From Aliamphritea spongicola (lineage in GTDB: Bacteria; Pseudomonadota; Gammaproteobacteria; Pseudomonadales; Balneatricaceae): 64,000 nucleotides of DNA. Made by a program: the position numbers and the translations under genes. The notes under the pieces were generated by a model. The model made no database searches. It had not been told where the DNA came from and saw only the letters and a program-made list of their open reading frames with translations. Location: positions 1,178,001 to 1,242,000 of the forward strand of contig AP025283.1 of the NCBI GenBank assembly GCA_024347235.1, read 5' to 3'. Positions 11,886 through 22,627 of this stretch are shown one piece after another. Position 1 is the first letter of the stretch; every line of letters starts with the position of its first letter.

Positions 11886-12982
11886 ATGAGTAATCAGGAA
11901 GCAGAATTAAAAGTATTACGCGATCAGATCGACAGTATTGATCGTCAGATGCACCAGTTGCTGAATGATCGTGCCCGCTGTGCTCAGAAAGTCGCTGAGG
12001 TTAAAGAAAAGTATCAGGCCGGTGATGCTGTTTTTACCGTCCTGAGCGTGAAGCACAGGTACTGCGCCGGGTAATGGAGCGAAATGAAGGGCCGCTGCCT
12101 GATAAAGAAGTTGCCCGTTTATTTCGTGAGGTGATGTCGGTCTGTCTGGCGTTGGAAGAGCCTATGCGGGTTGCTTATCTGGGGCCTGAAGGTACTTTTA
12201 CTCAGCAAGCTGTCACCAAGCACTTTGGCCATTCCGCGCAGGGTGCACCATTCAATTCAACGGATGAAGTTTTCCGTGAGGTTGAAGCCGGCAGTGCACA
12301 TTACGGTGTTGTGCCGATTGAAAATTCTACCGAGGGTATGGTTAATCATACGCTGGATCTGTTTAAACGCTTTAATCTGCAAATCTGCGGTGAAGTGGAG
12401 TTACGGGTACATCATCACCTGTTACGTAAGAATGCTGACGATATCAGCGGTATTAAGCGTATCTATTCCCATCAGCAGTCATTTGCCCAGTGCCGCAGCT
12501 GGCTGGACAGTCATTTTCCGTCAGTTGAGCGGGTTGCAGTCAGCAGCAATGCTGAAGCTGCACGCCGTGCCGCTGAAGAAGGCGTTGAAGTGGCCGCTAT
12601 TGCCAGTGAAATGGCAGCGGATCTGTATCAGATGAATGTGATTACCCGGAATATCGAAGATCAGCCGGATAACTCAACCCGTTTTCTGATTATCGGTGAT
12701 CAGGAAGTTGGCAAGAGCGGTAATGATAAAACGTCGATCCTGGTGACTGCGCAGAACAAGCCTGGAGCCTTGTATGAGCTGTTACAGCATTTCCATGCTT
12801 CAGATATCAGTCTGACCCGGATTGAAACCCGTCCTGCGGGGCAGGAAGCTTGGAAATATATGTTCTACATCGATTTCGAAGGACATTTCAGTGATCCGGG
12901 TGTGCAGACGGTTCTCAATGCACTGATTGCTGATTCTGTGGAACTTAAATTACTGGGATCTTACCCGATTGCTGTTATCTGA
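11886..12982 (+). CDS. pheA: P-protein: chorismate mutase/prephenate dehydratase (frameshifted)
   Basis: About 365 residues. Residues 1-90 are an AroQ-type chorismate mutase (LRDQIDSIDRQMHQLLNDR); a break near 12033 (T run) interrupts it just before RPEREAQVLRR. Residues about 95-275 form prephenate dehydratase (VAYLGPEGTFTQQA, VVPIENSTEG, and the catalytic TRF in NSTRFLII). A C-terminal ACT domain follows (TSILVTAQNKPGALYELL, LTRIETRP), the phenylalanine-sensing part. It channels chorismate to phenylpyruvate. Located between serC and hisC. Confidence 0.95.
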
Positions 12983-13013
12983 CAGTTATCCAGTGACTGA
13001 AGAGAAAACATTC

Positions 13014-14116
13014 ATGGCGTGTGACTTTTATAAGCTTGCAGTTCCCGGCGTTAAGGATCTGCACCCTTACCAGCCCGGTAAGCCTGTTGATGAGCTAGAG
13101 CGGGAGCTGGGAATCACTGACAGTATTAAGCTGGCCAGTAACGAAAACCCGCTGGGGCCGAGCAGTGCAGTCAGCCGTGCGATAAATACTGAGCTGGCTG
13201 ATCTGAGCCGCTATCCGGATGCGAATGGTTTTGCGTTGAAGGCAGCGTTGCAGGCACGCTTTGGAATTGCCGCTGACAGCATTACTTTAGGGAATGGTTC
13301 AAACGACGTTCTTGAACTGCTTGGCCGGGTGTTTTTGCAGTCGGGCGATGAAGTTATTTATTCAGCCCATGCGTTTGTTGTTTATATGCTGGTGACGCAG
13401 GCCAGTGGTGCAAAAGGTGCGGTGACACCTGCCCGGGACTGGGGGCATGATCTCGATGCAATGGCTGGTGCGATAACGGCAAAAACCCGAATGATCTTTA
13501 TCGCCAATCCGAATAATCCTACCGGTACCTGGCTGAGTAAAGCGGCATTGCAGAGCTTTTTGGAGAAGGTACCCGAGGACGTGCTGGTGGTGCTGGATGA
13601 AGCATATACAGAGTATGTTGCGGAGTCAGACTTTCCCAACGGGCTTGAATTACAAAAACGTTCAAGAATCTCATTGTTACCCGAACATTTTCGAAGGCTT
13701 ATGGTCTGGCAGCGATGCGGGTTGGCTATGCGGTTGCAACTCCGGAAATTACCGATTTGCTCAATCGGGTGCGGCCGCCGTTTAATGTTAACTCTCTGGC
13801 CCTGGCGGCGGCAGTGGCGGCCTTGGGTGATGAAGAGCATTTACAGCGCAGTGTGAGTTTAAATGCGCAGGGTATGCAGCAATTGGAACAGGGTTTTGCC
13901 TCATTAGGATTGAGCTGGATTCCTTCCGTCGGCAATTTTATTACCCTTGATTGCGGCCAGGATGCCGCTCCCGTTTATCAGGGGTTATTACAGGAAGGCG
14001 TGATTGTGCGCCCTGTTGCTAATTATGGTTTGCCCAATCATTTGCGTATTACCGTTGGTTTGCCTGAAGAAAATCAGCGTTGTCTGGATGCGTTGCAGAA
14101 GGTTTTAAATTTGTGA
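13014..14116 (+). CDS. hisC: Histidinol-phosphate/aromatic aminotransferase HisC (frameshifted)
   Basis: About 367 residues. It contains LASNENPLGPS, LGNGSNDVLELL, FIANPNNPTGT and VVLDEAYTEY. After the break near 13658 (A run), the PLP-lysine motif TFSKAYGLAAMRVGYA appears. This copy lies among aromatic amino-acid genes, not in a his operon, so it probably serves tyrosine and phenylalanine transamination too, as the second hisC of pseudomonads does. That functional point is inferred from context. Its TGA stop overlaps the GTG start of the next gene. Confidence 0.92.
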
Positions 14117-16327
14117 GTGGTTTTTAGCGCAGCGCATTGCTGTGATTGGATTGGGGTTGATTGGCGGTTCACTGGCAAAGGCTCTACGTGAACGAGGCCT
14201 GTGTCAGACAGTAATCGGCTATGACCGGAACCCTGATGAATTAGCTGCAGGTATACGCCTGGGTGTTATTGATGAAATTGCGGACTCTCTGGTGGAGGCT
14301 GCGGCGAAGGCTGACGTCATTGTTCTGGCTGTTCCGGTAAAAGTAATGGAGTCTGTACTGGCGGAATTAAAGCCGGTGCTGAAAGAGACAACTGTTATTA
14401 CAGACGTGGGTAGCGTAAAGGGTAATGTTGTTCGTGCGGCCGAAGCAATTTATGGCAAAATGCCAGCGCGATTTATACCTGGACATCCGATTGCTGGTTC
14501 TGAAAAAGTGGCGTCGCTGCAGCAGATTCGGGCCTTTTAAATCTCATAAAGTAATTATTACCCCTTTGCCAGACAGTGATGCTGATGCAGTCACTTTAAT
14601 CAGTCGTATGTGGCAAATGGTTGGTGCGGAAGTGTTACGTATGCCTGTTGACCGGCATGATGAGGTGCTGGCGTCCACCAGTCATTTACCGCACTTACTG
14701 GCGTTTTCGTTGGTGGACACGCTTTCCCAGGAACAGGAACGGAATAATATTTTCCGTTACGCCGCCGGTGGCTTCAGGGACTTTACCCGGATTGCCGCCA
14801 GTGATCCGACCATGTGGCATGATGTTGGCATAGCCAATAAGGCCGCAATCTTAAGTAAGATAGATGAATTTACCGAGGGTCTGGCGCAGTTACGTCAGGC
14901 GATCGAAACTGAAGACAGCCGAACTATGTTAGGGGTGTTTACCCGGGCAAAGGCGGCTCGCGAACATTTTTCCAAGATTTTATCAGGCTCAGCCTACGCA
15001 AACGATATGACTACTACAAAAGAAACCGTATTTCATTTACAGCCTGGCGGACAGGTTAAAGGTCAGGTACGTGTACCTGGTGATAAGTCAATTTCTCACC
15101 GTTCTATTATGCTGGGTTCCCTGGCTGATGGTGTTACTCATGTCAGTGGTTTTCTGGAAGGTGAAGACAGCCTTGCCACACTGCAAGCATTCAGAGACAT
15201 GGGCGTGGTCATTGAAGGCCCGCATCAGGGTGAAGTAAAAATTTACGGGGTTGGTCTGAACGGTCTACGTCAGCCGCCTGGGCCTCTGTATGTAGGTAAC
15301 TCAGGTACATCAATGCGTCTGTTGTCAGGGTTGCTGGCTGGGCAGGCATTTGATGCTGAACTGACAGGTGATGCATCCCTGACCAAACGTCCGATGGAGC
15401 GGGTAGCTGCTCCTCTGCGGTTAATGGGGGCGAAAGTGGAAACCGGTGAAAACGGTTGCCCTCCTGTTAAAGTAACAGGTGGTCAGGCGCTGAAAGGCAT
15501 TGATTACGCAATGCCGATGGCCAGTGCGCAGGTTAAGTCTTGCCTGATGTTGGCAGGCCTGTATGCAGACGGTACAACCCGGGTGACTGAGCCTGCGCCT
15601 ACCCGTGATCATACTGAGCGGATGCTGCAGGGCTTTGGTTACAGCGTTAATGCCAACAATGGTGAAATTGATCTGCAGGGTGGCGGTAGCCTGCAGTCAA
15701 CCAACATTGATGTGCCTGCTGATATTTCTTCGGCGACTTTTTCATGGTTGCTGCTGCGATTTCACCTGATTCTGATGTGGTTCTTGAGCATGTTGGCATC
15801 AACCCTACCCGGATTGGTGTTATTAACATTCTGAGCCTGATGGGCACACAGATTGAAATGCTGAACGAACGTGAAGTCGGCGGTGAACCGGTTGCTGATA
15901 TTCGGGTACGTTATGCGCCACTGAAAGGTATTCATATTCCTGAAGATCAGGTGCCGCTGGCGATTGATGAGTTTCCGGCGCTTTTATTGCTGCTGCCTGC
16001 GCAGAAGGTGAAACAGTTCTTAGTGGTGCGGAAGAATTACGGGTTAAGGAAAGCGACCGCATTCAGGCAATGGTTGATGGTCTGAAAATTCTGGGTGCTG
16101 ATGTGGAAGGTACGCCTGACGGTGCAATCATTCGCAAGAGCCAGCTGAAAGGTGGTGTGGTGCAGAGTCACGATGACCACCGTATCGCGATGGCATTCAG
16201 TATTGCTTCTCTGCGTGCTTCAGAAAACATTGAAATTCGTGAATGTAATAATGTCGCAACCTCGTTCCCGAACTTTGTAGAGTTAGCACAGGAGCTTGGC
16301 CTGAACATCCGTAAGGAGGATGTCTGA
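14113..16327 (+). CDS. tyrA-aroA: Fused prephenate dehydrogenase/EPSP synthase (TyrA-AroA; frameshifted)
   Basis: About 739 residues after repair, matching the fused form known in pseudomonads. Residues about 1-295 are TyrA: NAD-binding [22 protein letters not shown] and [12 protein letters not shown]. Residues about 300-739 are Aro[51 protein letters not shown] and the C-terminal [10 protein letters not shown]. TyrA oxidises prephenate toward tyrosine; AroA makes EPSP in the shikimate pathway. The GTG start at 14113 overlaps the hisC stop (GTGA). Breaks are near 14122, 14508, 14537, 15743 and 15985. All sit at T or A runs. Confidence 0.95.
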
Positions 16328-17010
16328 TGACTCAGGAATTTCCGGTTATAACGGTAGACGGTCCCAGCGGTTCAGGTAAGGGCACAATATGCAGTTTACT
16401 GGCCCGGGAGTTGGGCTGGTCATTGCTGGACAGTGGTGCACTGTACCGTCTGGTTGCACTGGCAGCTCGTCATCATGGTGTTGCGTTGGATGATGAAGCT
16501 GCGCTAGTGGTGTTGGCTGCGCATCTGGATGTGCAGTTTTTAACTGCTCAGACCGGTGATGTGCAAATTATCCTTGAGGGTGAGGAGGTCACCGATACTA
16601 TCCGTACTGAAGAATGTGGCGCAGATGCTTCTCAGGTTGCTGCGCTCGGTCCGGTTCGGGATGCGTTACTGGAGCGTCAGCGGGCCTTTGTTGCCGAGCC
16701 CGGGCTGATTGCTGATGGTCGTGATATGGGCACAGTTGTATTCCCGGATGCTATGCTTAAAGTCTATCTGACAGCGAGTGCTGAAGAGCGTGCGAAGCGC
16801 AGATATAACCAGTTGATAAATAAGGGACTGGGTGCTAGTCTTCAAGCAATCACAGAGGATATCAGGGCGCGTGACGCACGGGATATGGGCCGTTCAGTAG
16901 CGCCGTTAAAACCAGCTGAAGATGCTATTAAGCTCGATACTACAACCATGAGTATTGATGAAGTCTTGGCGGAGGTGCTGGAGCAAGCCAGGCATAAAGG
17001 CCTGCGCTAA
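16327..17010 (+). CDS. cmk: Cytidylate kinase
   Basis: An intact 227-residue protein. The P-loop is [10 protein letters not shown] near residue 11; the nucleotide-binding LLDSGALYR and the [13 protein letters not shown] motif follow, with the lid [10 protein letters not shown] near residue 160. It phosphorylates CMP and dCMP. Its ATG shares one base with the aroA stop (TGATG), so it is translationally coupled. One of the few members of this cluster without a sequencing frameshift. Confidence 0.97.
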   Translation: MTQEFPVITVDGPSGSGKGTICSLLARELGWSLLDSGALYRLVALAARHHGVALDDEAALVVLAAHLDVQFLTAQTGDVQIILEGEEVTDTIRTEECGADASQVAALGPVRDALLERQRAFVAEPGLIADGRDMGTVVFPDAMLKVYLTASAEERAKRRYNQLINKGLGASLQAITEDIRARDARDMGRSVAPLKPAEDAIKLDTTTMSIDEVLAEVLEQARHKGLR

Positions 17011-17035
17011 CGACCATTCTGCGGGGTTGAGGGGT

Positions 17036-18711
17036 ATGAATGAAAGTTTTGCTGAACTGTTTGAACAGAGTTTAAAAGAAATCGATATGACCCCGGGACG
17101 ATTGTCACCGGTGTGGTAATGGCGATTGACGGTGACTATGTCACAGTCAATGCAGGACTTAAGTCAGAAGGGATCATACCCCGGCAACAATTTCTTGATG
17201 ATAATGGTGAGTTACTCATTGCTGTGGGTGATGAGGTAAGGGTTGCACTGGTATCTCTTGAAGATGGTAACGGTGAAACCCAGCTCTCAAGAGAGCGGGC
17301 CAAGCGCTACGAAGCCTGGCAGGTGCTTGAGCAGGCTTATGCCAATGACGAAATTGTCACCGGTCGGATTACCGGTAAGGTCAGAGGTGGCTTTACTGTC
17401 AGTGTAAATTCCGTCAACGCTTTTTACCGGGCTCTCTGGTGGATATCCGTCCCGTCCGGGACACTTCTCATATCGAAAATCAGGAACTTGAATTTAAGCT
17501 GGTGAAGCTTGATGCGAAACGAAACAACATCGTCGTTTCCCGTCGGGCGGTGCTTGAAACGGCTTATAACCAGGAACGTGAGAAGCTGCTTGCCACTCTG
17601 GAAGAAGGGCAGCGGGTTAAAGGCATCGTGAAGAACCTGACCGACTACGGTGCGTTCATTGATCTGGGCGGTGTAGATGGTCTGTTACATATTACGGACA
17701 TGGCCTGGAAGCGTATTCGGCACCCCAGCGAGCTGCTGACCATAGGCGATGAGCTGGATGTTCAGATTTTACGCTTTGATAAAGAAAAAGCCGGGTATCG
17801 CTGGGGCTTAAGCAGCTGACAGCAGACCCCTGGGATGAGTTCAGTGAAGCATTTCCTGTGGGGAGCCGGGTAAAGGCGAAAGTAACAAACCTGACAGATT
17901 ATGGCTGCTTTGCCCAGATCAGGGAAGGTATCGAAGGTTTGGTGCATGTCTCTGAAATGGACTGGACGAATAAGAATGTCCATCCGTCCAAGGTGGTACA
18001 GGTTAATGATGAAGTCGAGGTTATGATACTCGACATTGATGCTCAGAAACGCCGTATTTCTCTGGGAATGAAGCAATGTAAAGAGAATCCGTGGGATACC
18101 TTTGCGCATACCCATACCAAAGGTACCCAGATATCCGGTGTTATTAAGTCGATTACTGATTTTGGTGTCTTCATTGGTTTGGATGGCGGTATTGACGGGC
18201 TTGTTCACCTGTCAGATCTTTCCTGGGATGAAGATGGCTCAGAAGCGGTAAAACAGTACAAGAAAGGTGACAGTCTGGATGCGGTTGTTCTGGCTGTCGA
18301 CGCTGAGCGGGAAAGAGTCTCACTGGGTGTCCGTCAGTTATCCGGCGATCCGTTTTCAATGTACATTGAAGATGTACGCAAAGGTGCAGTGGTTACTGGT
18401 ACGGTCAGTAATATTGAACCCCGCCAGTTGATTGTTACCCTTGCTGAAGGGGTGGACGGTGTTATTAAAATTGCTGAAGCCAGCCGCGACAGAATTGATC
18501 AGTTGCAGGATCATTTCCGGGTAGGGGATACCCTTGAGGCTCTGGTTATTCAGATTGACCGGCGTAACAGATATTTAGGATTGTCGGTTAAGCAGGTAGA
18601 AAAACATCAGGAAAAAGAGGCAATGGAAGCCATATCGAATCAGGATGTTGGAGGCAGTGGGCCAACAACGATCGGTGATTTAATAAAGGCGCAGATGGAT
18701 AAGAAAAATAG
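17036..18711 (+). CDS. rpsA: 30S ribosomal protein S1 (frameshifted)
   Basis: About 559 residues after four one-base repairs, close to the usual 557. It starts [18 protein letters not shown] and carries six S1 OB-fold repeats. Clear ones are [56 protein letters not shown] and [18 protein letters not shown]. Breaks lie near 17100 (G), 17422 (T), 17789 (A) and 18704 (A). The last restores an ending DKKK at TAG 18709; without it the frame runs on for 27 codons. It is essential for initiation on most mRNAs, so real inactivation is not credible. Confidence 0.95.
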
Positions 18712-18789
18712 ACTTAGCCAAAAGGTCTGTTTAGCAGTCTGTTCATTAGATGCTTCAATACAACATGATATCAATGCAGGAGGAGAGCT

Positions 18790-19082
18790 ATGACCAAGTC
18801 AGAGCTGATCGAGCAACTGATAGATCAGAATCAGCAGCTTTCTATCAAAGATGTAGAACTGGCGGTAAAAACCATGCTGGATCATATGACAGAGTCTTTG
18901 TCTGAAGGTGAGCGGATTGAGATTAGAGGTTTTGGTAGTTTTTGTTTACACTACCGTGCGCCTCGTGTTGGCCGGAATCAAAAACCGGAGATTCGGTCGC
19001 ATTGTCAGCGAAATATGTGCCTCATTTTAAACCGGGCAAAGATTTGCGCGAGCAGGTAAACAACAGTCTGACGCAGCAATAA
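18790..19082 (+). CDS. ihfB: Integration host factor subunit beta (frameshifted)
   Basis: About 97 residues. [10 protein letters not shown] and the helices of the HU/IHF fold are followed by the beta-arm IEIRGFGSF and, after the break near 18978 (a lost C), GRNPKTGDSV with the intercalating proline. It ends [18 protein letters not shown]. With IhfA it bends DNA sharply at specific sites. A good RBS (GCAGGAGGAGAGC) precedes the ATG. It follows rpsA as in most gammaproteobacteria. Confidence 0.95.
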
Positions 19083-19116
19083 AACGCTGCGTTTTTGAGT
19101 TATTCAGGGGATAGTA

Positions 19117-19421
19117 ATGCGTTGGTTAAAATATCTGATCATCGTGATGTTGTGTGTAATTGCGTTGGTTGTCGGTATTGGCTTTGCCTGGCTGAATACT
19201 GATGATGTGGTGATCGATTTATTTTTGTAACCTTGCCTGAAGCAAGCCTGTCCCTGTGGCTTATGGCGAGTTTTGTACTTGGTGGTTTCGCCGGCATTCT
19301 GGCAACAGGTGTTGGTATGATGCTGCTAAAGGCACGGCTAAACGCGGCAAATCGCAAAATGAATGCTGCTAATCAGGAACTGGACCGACTAAGAACGGCG
19401 TCTCTGAAACAAAGTGCCTGA
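19117..19421 (+). CDS. lapA: LapA, lipopolysaccharide assembly protein A-domain (frameshifted)
   Basis: About 101 residues with two transmembrane helices: LIIVMLCVIALVVGIGFAWL and, in the second frame, LWLMASFVLGGFAGILATGV. A short helical tail follows. The break is near 19229 (a T run in DLFF). LapA partners LapB in controlling LpxC turnover and hence LPS synthesis. It lies one base before the lapB start. Confidence 0.88.
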
Positions 19422-19422
19422 T

Positions 19423-20596
19423 ATGTCAGACCTGCTGTTAATAGGGCTGTTTTTATAGCAGTTGCTCTGGGGTGGATGCTCGGGCGATTACGTAAGACAG
19501 TCCCTCAGGAAAAGCCTCCAGGGGCGCTACAGCGAGAATATTTTGCAGGTCTTGATTACCTGCTCAGTGAAAAACGGATGAAGCAATTGATAGCTTCATC
19601 CGTGCATTAAGATTAACTCTGACACCCTTCCAGCCCATATAGCCCTGGCAAAACTGTTTCGCAGAAAAGGGGATGTTGACCGGGCAATTCAGATACACCA
19701 AAACCTGCTCGCAAGGCCTGATCTTTCCCGGCACGATTTTCTGCGTATCCAGATTGCCCTGGCAAAAGATTACTTTGCTATCGGTTTGCTTGACCGGGCA
19801 GAGAAGTTATTGCTTGAAATTAATCAGCAGAATCCGCCAGCAGAGCCTCGTCAAAAGTTCTAACGTTGCTGACAAAGCTTTACGAAAAAGAACAGGAATG
19901 GCAAAAGGCATTGCAAATAGCCCGTCAGTTAGCTGTGAATGAAACAAGGGAGATCCAGACGGAGCTGAGTCACTATTGTTGCGAGTTGGCGACGGAAGAT
20001 ATCAGGAAGCACAGGTATAAGCAGGCCCGTGTACGTCTGTCTCAGGCACTGAACTATGACAGTAATGCGGTAAGGGTTTCATTACTGCGTGCACAAATGG
20101 AAATGCAACAGGAAAACTGGCGTGCTGCTATAAAAGATCTTAAAGCCGTTTCCCAGCAGGATCCTGTATTTGTTTCAGAAACTGTTCATTTGTTGAAGCG
20201 TTGTTATGACGAACTAAACCGTACAGGAGAGTTTGAAGCTTATTTAAAGCAGTGTCTGGCTAATACCCCGTCGACATCCGTTATGCTGGCATTGGCAGAT
20301 ATAATTCTGGAAAAGCAGGGGGCTTATCCGGCAGGCACATTTATCACCGATGAGTTAAAGAAGCGGCCTGCAGTTAAAGGCTTTAACCGGCTGATTGATT
20401 TATATATCGCCCATGCGGCCAAAGGAACGAATGAAAGCCTGATTGTGCTCAGGGGCTCACCGGACAACTTGAGCAGAGTAAGCCTGTATATCTGTGTCAC
20501 CGCTGTGGTTTTTCTGGGAAAAGTTTGCTCTGGCAGTGTCCTTCATGTCAGAGCTGGGGAACAACCAAGCCTATTCAGGGCCTTGAAGGCGAATAA
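19423..20596 (+). CDS. lapB: LapB (YciM), LPS regulatory TPR protein (frameshifted)
   Basis: About 392 residues after five one-base repairs (Escherichia protein 389). An N-terminal membrane anchor (MSDLLLIGLFFIAVALGWMLG) is followed by PQEKPPGALQREYFAGLDYLL and a series of TPR helices. The rubredoxin-like C-terminus reads YLCHRCGFSGKSLLWQCPSC, with two CxxC metal-binding pairs. It acts with FtsH to degrade LpxC. Breaks are near 19453, 19575, 19617, 19857 and 20454, all at short runs. Confidence 0.92.
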
Positions 20597-20623
20597 CATA
20601 TTCACTTGATGTAAGAGAAGCTG

Positions 20624-21326
20624 ATGAGCAAAAAGCAAATTATTGTAGCCCTTGATTATCCGGAGCAGGCAGCTGCGCTGGCGATGGCTGAGCGTCTTGA
20701 TCCAAATCTGTGCCGCGTCAAAGTAGGCAAGGAGTTATTCACCCGGGCAGGTCCCGGTATGGTGGAAAAGCTGCATGGCATGGGCTTCGATGTTTTTCTT
20801 GATCTTAAATACCATGATATTCCTAATACCACTGCAAAAGCCGTTCGCGCTGCGGCTGAACTGGGAGTATGGATGGTTGACCTTCATGCTAGCGGTGGTC
20901 GCAGTATGATGGAAACTGCCCGGAATGAACTGGAGAAAGTGAACGGCGCAGAAACACTGCTGATTGCTGTTACTGTGCTGACCAGTATGGAGCGCAGCGA
21001 CATGGTTGAGCTTGGCCTGGATATGGAACCGTTGGATCAGGTAAAAGACTGGCACTGCTGGCGGAAAGTTCAGGAATGGACGGCGTAGTCTGTTCGGCTC
21101 AGGAGGTTAAGCCTCTGCGGGAAATTATTCAGTCTGACTTTAAACTGGTAACACCTGGTATCCGGCCTGCAGACGCCGATGCGGGGATCAGAAGCGAATT
21201 ATGACGCCTTCTCAGGCGATTACTGCCGGTAGTAGTTATCTGGTGATTGGCCGTCCGATTACCCAGGCAGATGCACCTGAAACCGCTTTGATTAATATTC
21301 AGCAGGAACTGGCTGGTTTAGCTTAA
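20624..21326 (+). CDS. pyrF: Orotidine 5'-phosphate decarboxylase (frameshifted)
   Basis: About 234 residues. VALDYPE near the N-terminus, [12 protein letters not shown] and the catalytic tetrad motif [10 protein letters not shown] are all present; the C-terminus ([28 protein letters not shown]) is completed in other frames. Breaks lie near 21044 (A run) and 21186 (G run). It catalyses the last step of UMP synthesis. It closes the plus-strand block that starts at gyrA. Confidence 0.95.
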
Positions 21327-21425
21327 TCCGGTTTAGCGGGTTGATTTGTAAACGGCTGTTTGGATAAGACGGACGAAGTATGCTACTTTTAAAGTCCGAC
21401 TAATTATTATGCAAGGATGCTTAAT

Positions 21426-21744
21426 ATGTATAAATGGACATTTCTAAAATCCGTTCTGGTTTCGTTTGCTCTTCTCGTATCTGCTTTTTCATATGCAGAC
21501 AATCATCAGCTTGATATCAATACAGCCAGTGCTGTTCAGCTTGCCAGTCAACTGAATGGTGTGGGAGCCAAGAAGGCGGCTGCCATCGTTACTACCGTGA
21601 GAAGCTTGGTGGTTTTACCAATCTTGAGCAGCTTAAAGATGTTAAGGGATTGGTGACAGTATTTTTGCTAAGAACCGTGATCGGTTAACGCTCTCAGTAC
21701 CGGCTGAGCCAACAACCGGATCTGAAGTTCAGCCAGAGAGTTAA
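21426..21744 (+). CDS. ComEA-like secreted helix-hairpin-helix protein (frameshifted)
   Basis: About 106 residues. Signal peptide at residues 1-23 (SVLVSFALLVSAFSYA), then LDINTASAVQLASQLNGVGAKKAAAIV, the first HhH of the ComEA family, and GGFTNLEQLKDVKGIG, the second. Such proteins bind double-stranded DNA in the periplasm and pull it in during natural transformation. In many bacteria without a full system they are of unknown use. The ATG at 21426 has AAGG nine bases upstream; the ATG at 21417 touches the same AAGG and is less likely. Breaks near 21597 and 21649. Confidence 0.85.
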
Positions 21745-21765
21745 GCGTTATTTTCATTTAACAAT

Positions 21766-21794
21766 TAAAAGCCCTGCACTGCAGGGCTTTTTAT
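21766..21794 (+). terminator. Intrinsic terminator after the comEA-like gene
   Basis: Arms AAAAGCCCTGCA and TGCAGGGCTTTT, followed by more T, 22 bases after the stop codon. Confidence 0.92.
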
Positions 21795-22102
21795 GTCTGT
21801 TCCCCGTCCTGCATAACATCAGCTTATGGCGTAAGCCGGAGTTTTTCTCTTCATATTCATTCTATGTGCGTAAAGCAGTTTCCGAAACCGGCTGGGCGGA
21901 CGGCATGCAGACTACTGATTTTTATCCCTTAATATTTTTCTTCAGGCTTTTCAGTTTAATTTCAGATTGGAAAATTATAGTGAACTCATTCTCAGAGAAG
22001 GACACAGAATAGGTATTCGCAGTCCGCTCTTATAATGCTTTTAATATCAAAGTGTTGTTAAACTAAATCCATACGACGATATCTGTAAACCCGAGGTGAA
22101 CT
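21795..22102 (+). promoter_or_regulatory. Upstream region of the hvf locus with a consensus -10
   Basis: About 300 bases without a convincing ORF precede hvfA. A consensus -10, TATAAT, lies at 22031-22036, but the bases 17 upstream (around 22008) do not resemble TTGACA. That suggests a promoter that needs an activator or an alternative sigma factor; this is inference. A clean RBS (CGAGGTGAAC) stands just before the hvfA ATG. I saw no Fur-box-like or clear CueR-type palindrome. Confidence 0.4.
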
Positions 22103-22528
22103 ATGAAAACTAAGACTACAATTAAGCCGATTACTGCTGCTGTTGGTGCTGTTCTGTTGGCCGGTGTTGCTTCAATGCCTGTTACTGCTGCTGAAAACCC
22201 ATTTGCTGCGCAGGAACTGACCTCCGGTTACCAGTTAGCTGAAGCTGCTAAGAAAGTAGTTGAAGAAGGTAAGTGTGGTGAAGGTAAGTGCGGCGGTTCT
22301 TCTGAAAAGACTGAAGAAGGCAAGTGCGGCGAAGGTAAGTGCGGCGGTTCTTCTGAGAAGTCTTCTGAAGGCAAGTGCGGCGAAGGTAAGTGCGGCGGTT
22401 CTTCTGAGAAAGCTGAAGAAGGTAAGTGCGGCGAAGGTAAGTGCGGCGGTTCTTCTGAAAAAGCTGAAGAAGGCAAGTGCGGCGAAGGTAAGTGTGGCGG
22501 AGAGAAGAAGCCAATCGTTGAAGGTTAA
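22103..22528 (+). CDS. hvfA: HvfA/bufferin-type precursor of a copper-binding modified peptide
   Basis: A 141-residue protein. Residues 1-30 are a Sec signal peptide (AVGAVLLAGVASMPVTA, cleavage before ENPF). Residues 31-54 carry the conserved NPFAAQELTSGYQLAEA segment. From residue 55 on, five copies of EGKCGEGKCGG are separated by SSEK linkers, giving ten EGKCG motifs and ten cysteines, the only cysteines present. In the HvfA family of Haemophilus influenzae the cysteine of each EGKCG is converted to an oxazolone/thioamide pair that binds copper(I). The two downstream genes are the matching enzyme pair. The ORF is intact. Role here (copper capture or buffering in the periplasm) is inferred from the family. 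Confidence 0.9.
   Translation: MKTKTTIKPITAAVGAVLLAGVASMPVTAAENPFAAQELTSGYQLAEAAKKVVEEGKCGEGKCGGSSEKTEEGKCGEGKCGGSSEKSSEGKCGEGKCGGSSEKAEEGKCGEGKCGGSSEKAEEGKCGEGKCGGEKKPIVEG
22265..22501 (+). repeat. 51-bp in-frame tandem repeat within hvfA, about 4.6 copies
   Basis: Units start at 22265, 22316, 22367, 22418 and 22469, each 51 bases (17 codons: two EGKCG motifs, G, SSEK and two variable residues). The last copy stops after 33 bases. Units differ by a few synonymous changes (GGT/GGC, TGT/TGC, AAA/AAG) and by the linker codons before the next unit (TE, SS, AE, AE). Such an array can gain or lose units by slippage or recombination. Confidence 0.95.
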
Positions 22529-22627
22529 TACCTGATACCGCTTAAGTGACCCCTCCGGGAAGTAAAGCTGAGCTTTATCAGCTTTACTTCATAGCAGAGG
22601 GTTATATTTACGAAGAGAGGATAAACC

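Noticed and set aside
22265..22501. Possible CRISPR array
   Set aside because: The repeat is contiguous, in frame and coding for EGKCG motifs; there are no unique spacers.
22228..22535. ORFs in other frames and on the other strand of the hvfA repeat
   Set aside because: A 51-base repeat free of stops in one frame is free of stops in every copy of the other frames as well, so these are by-products of the repeat.
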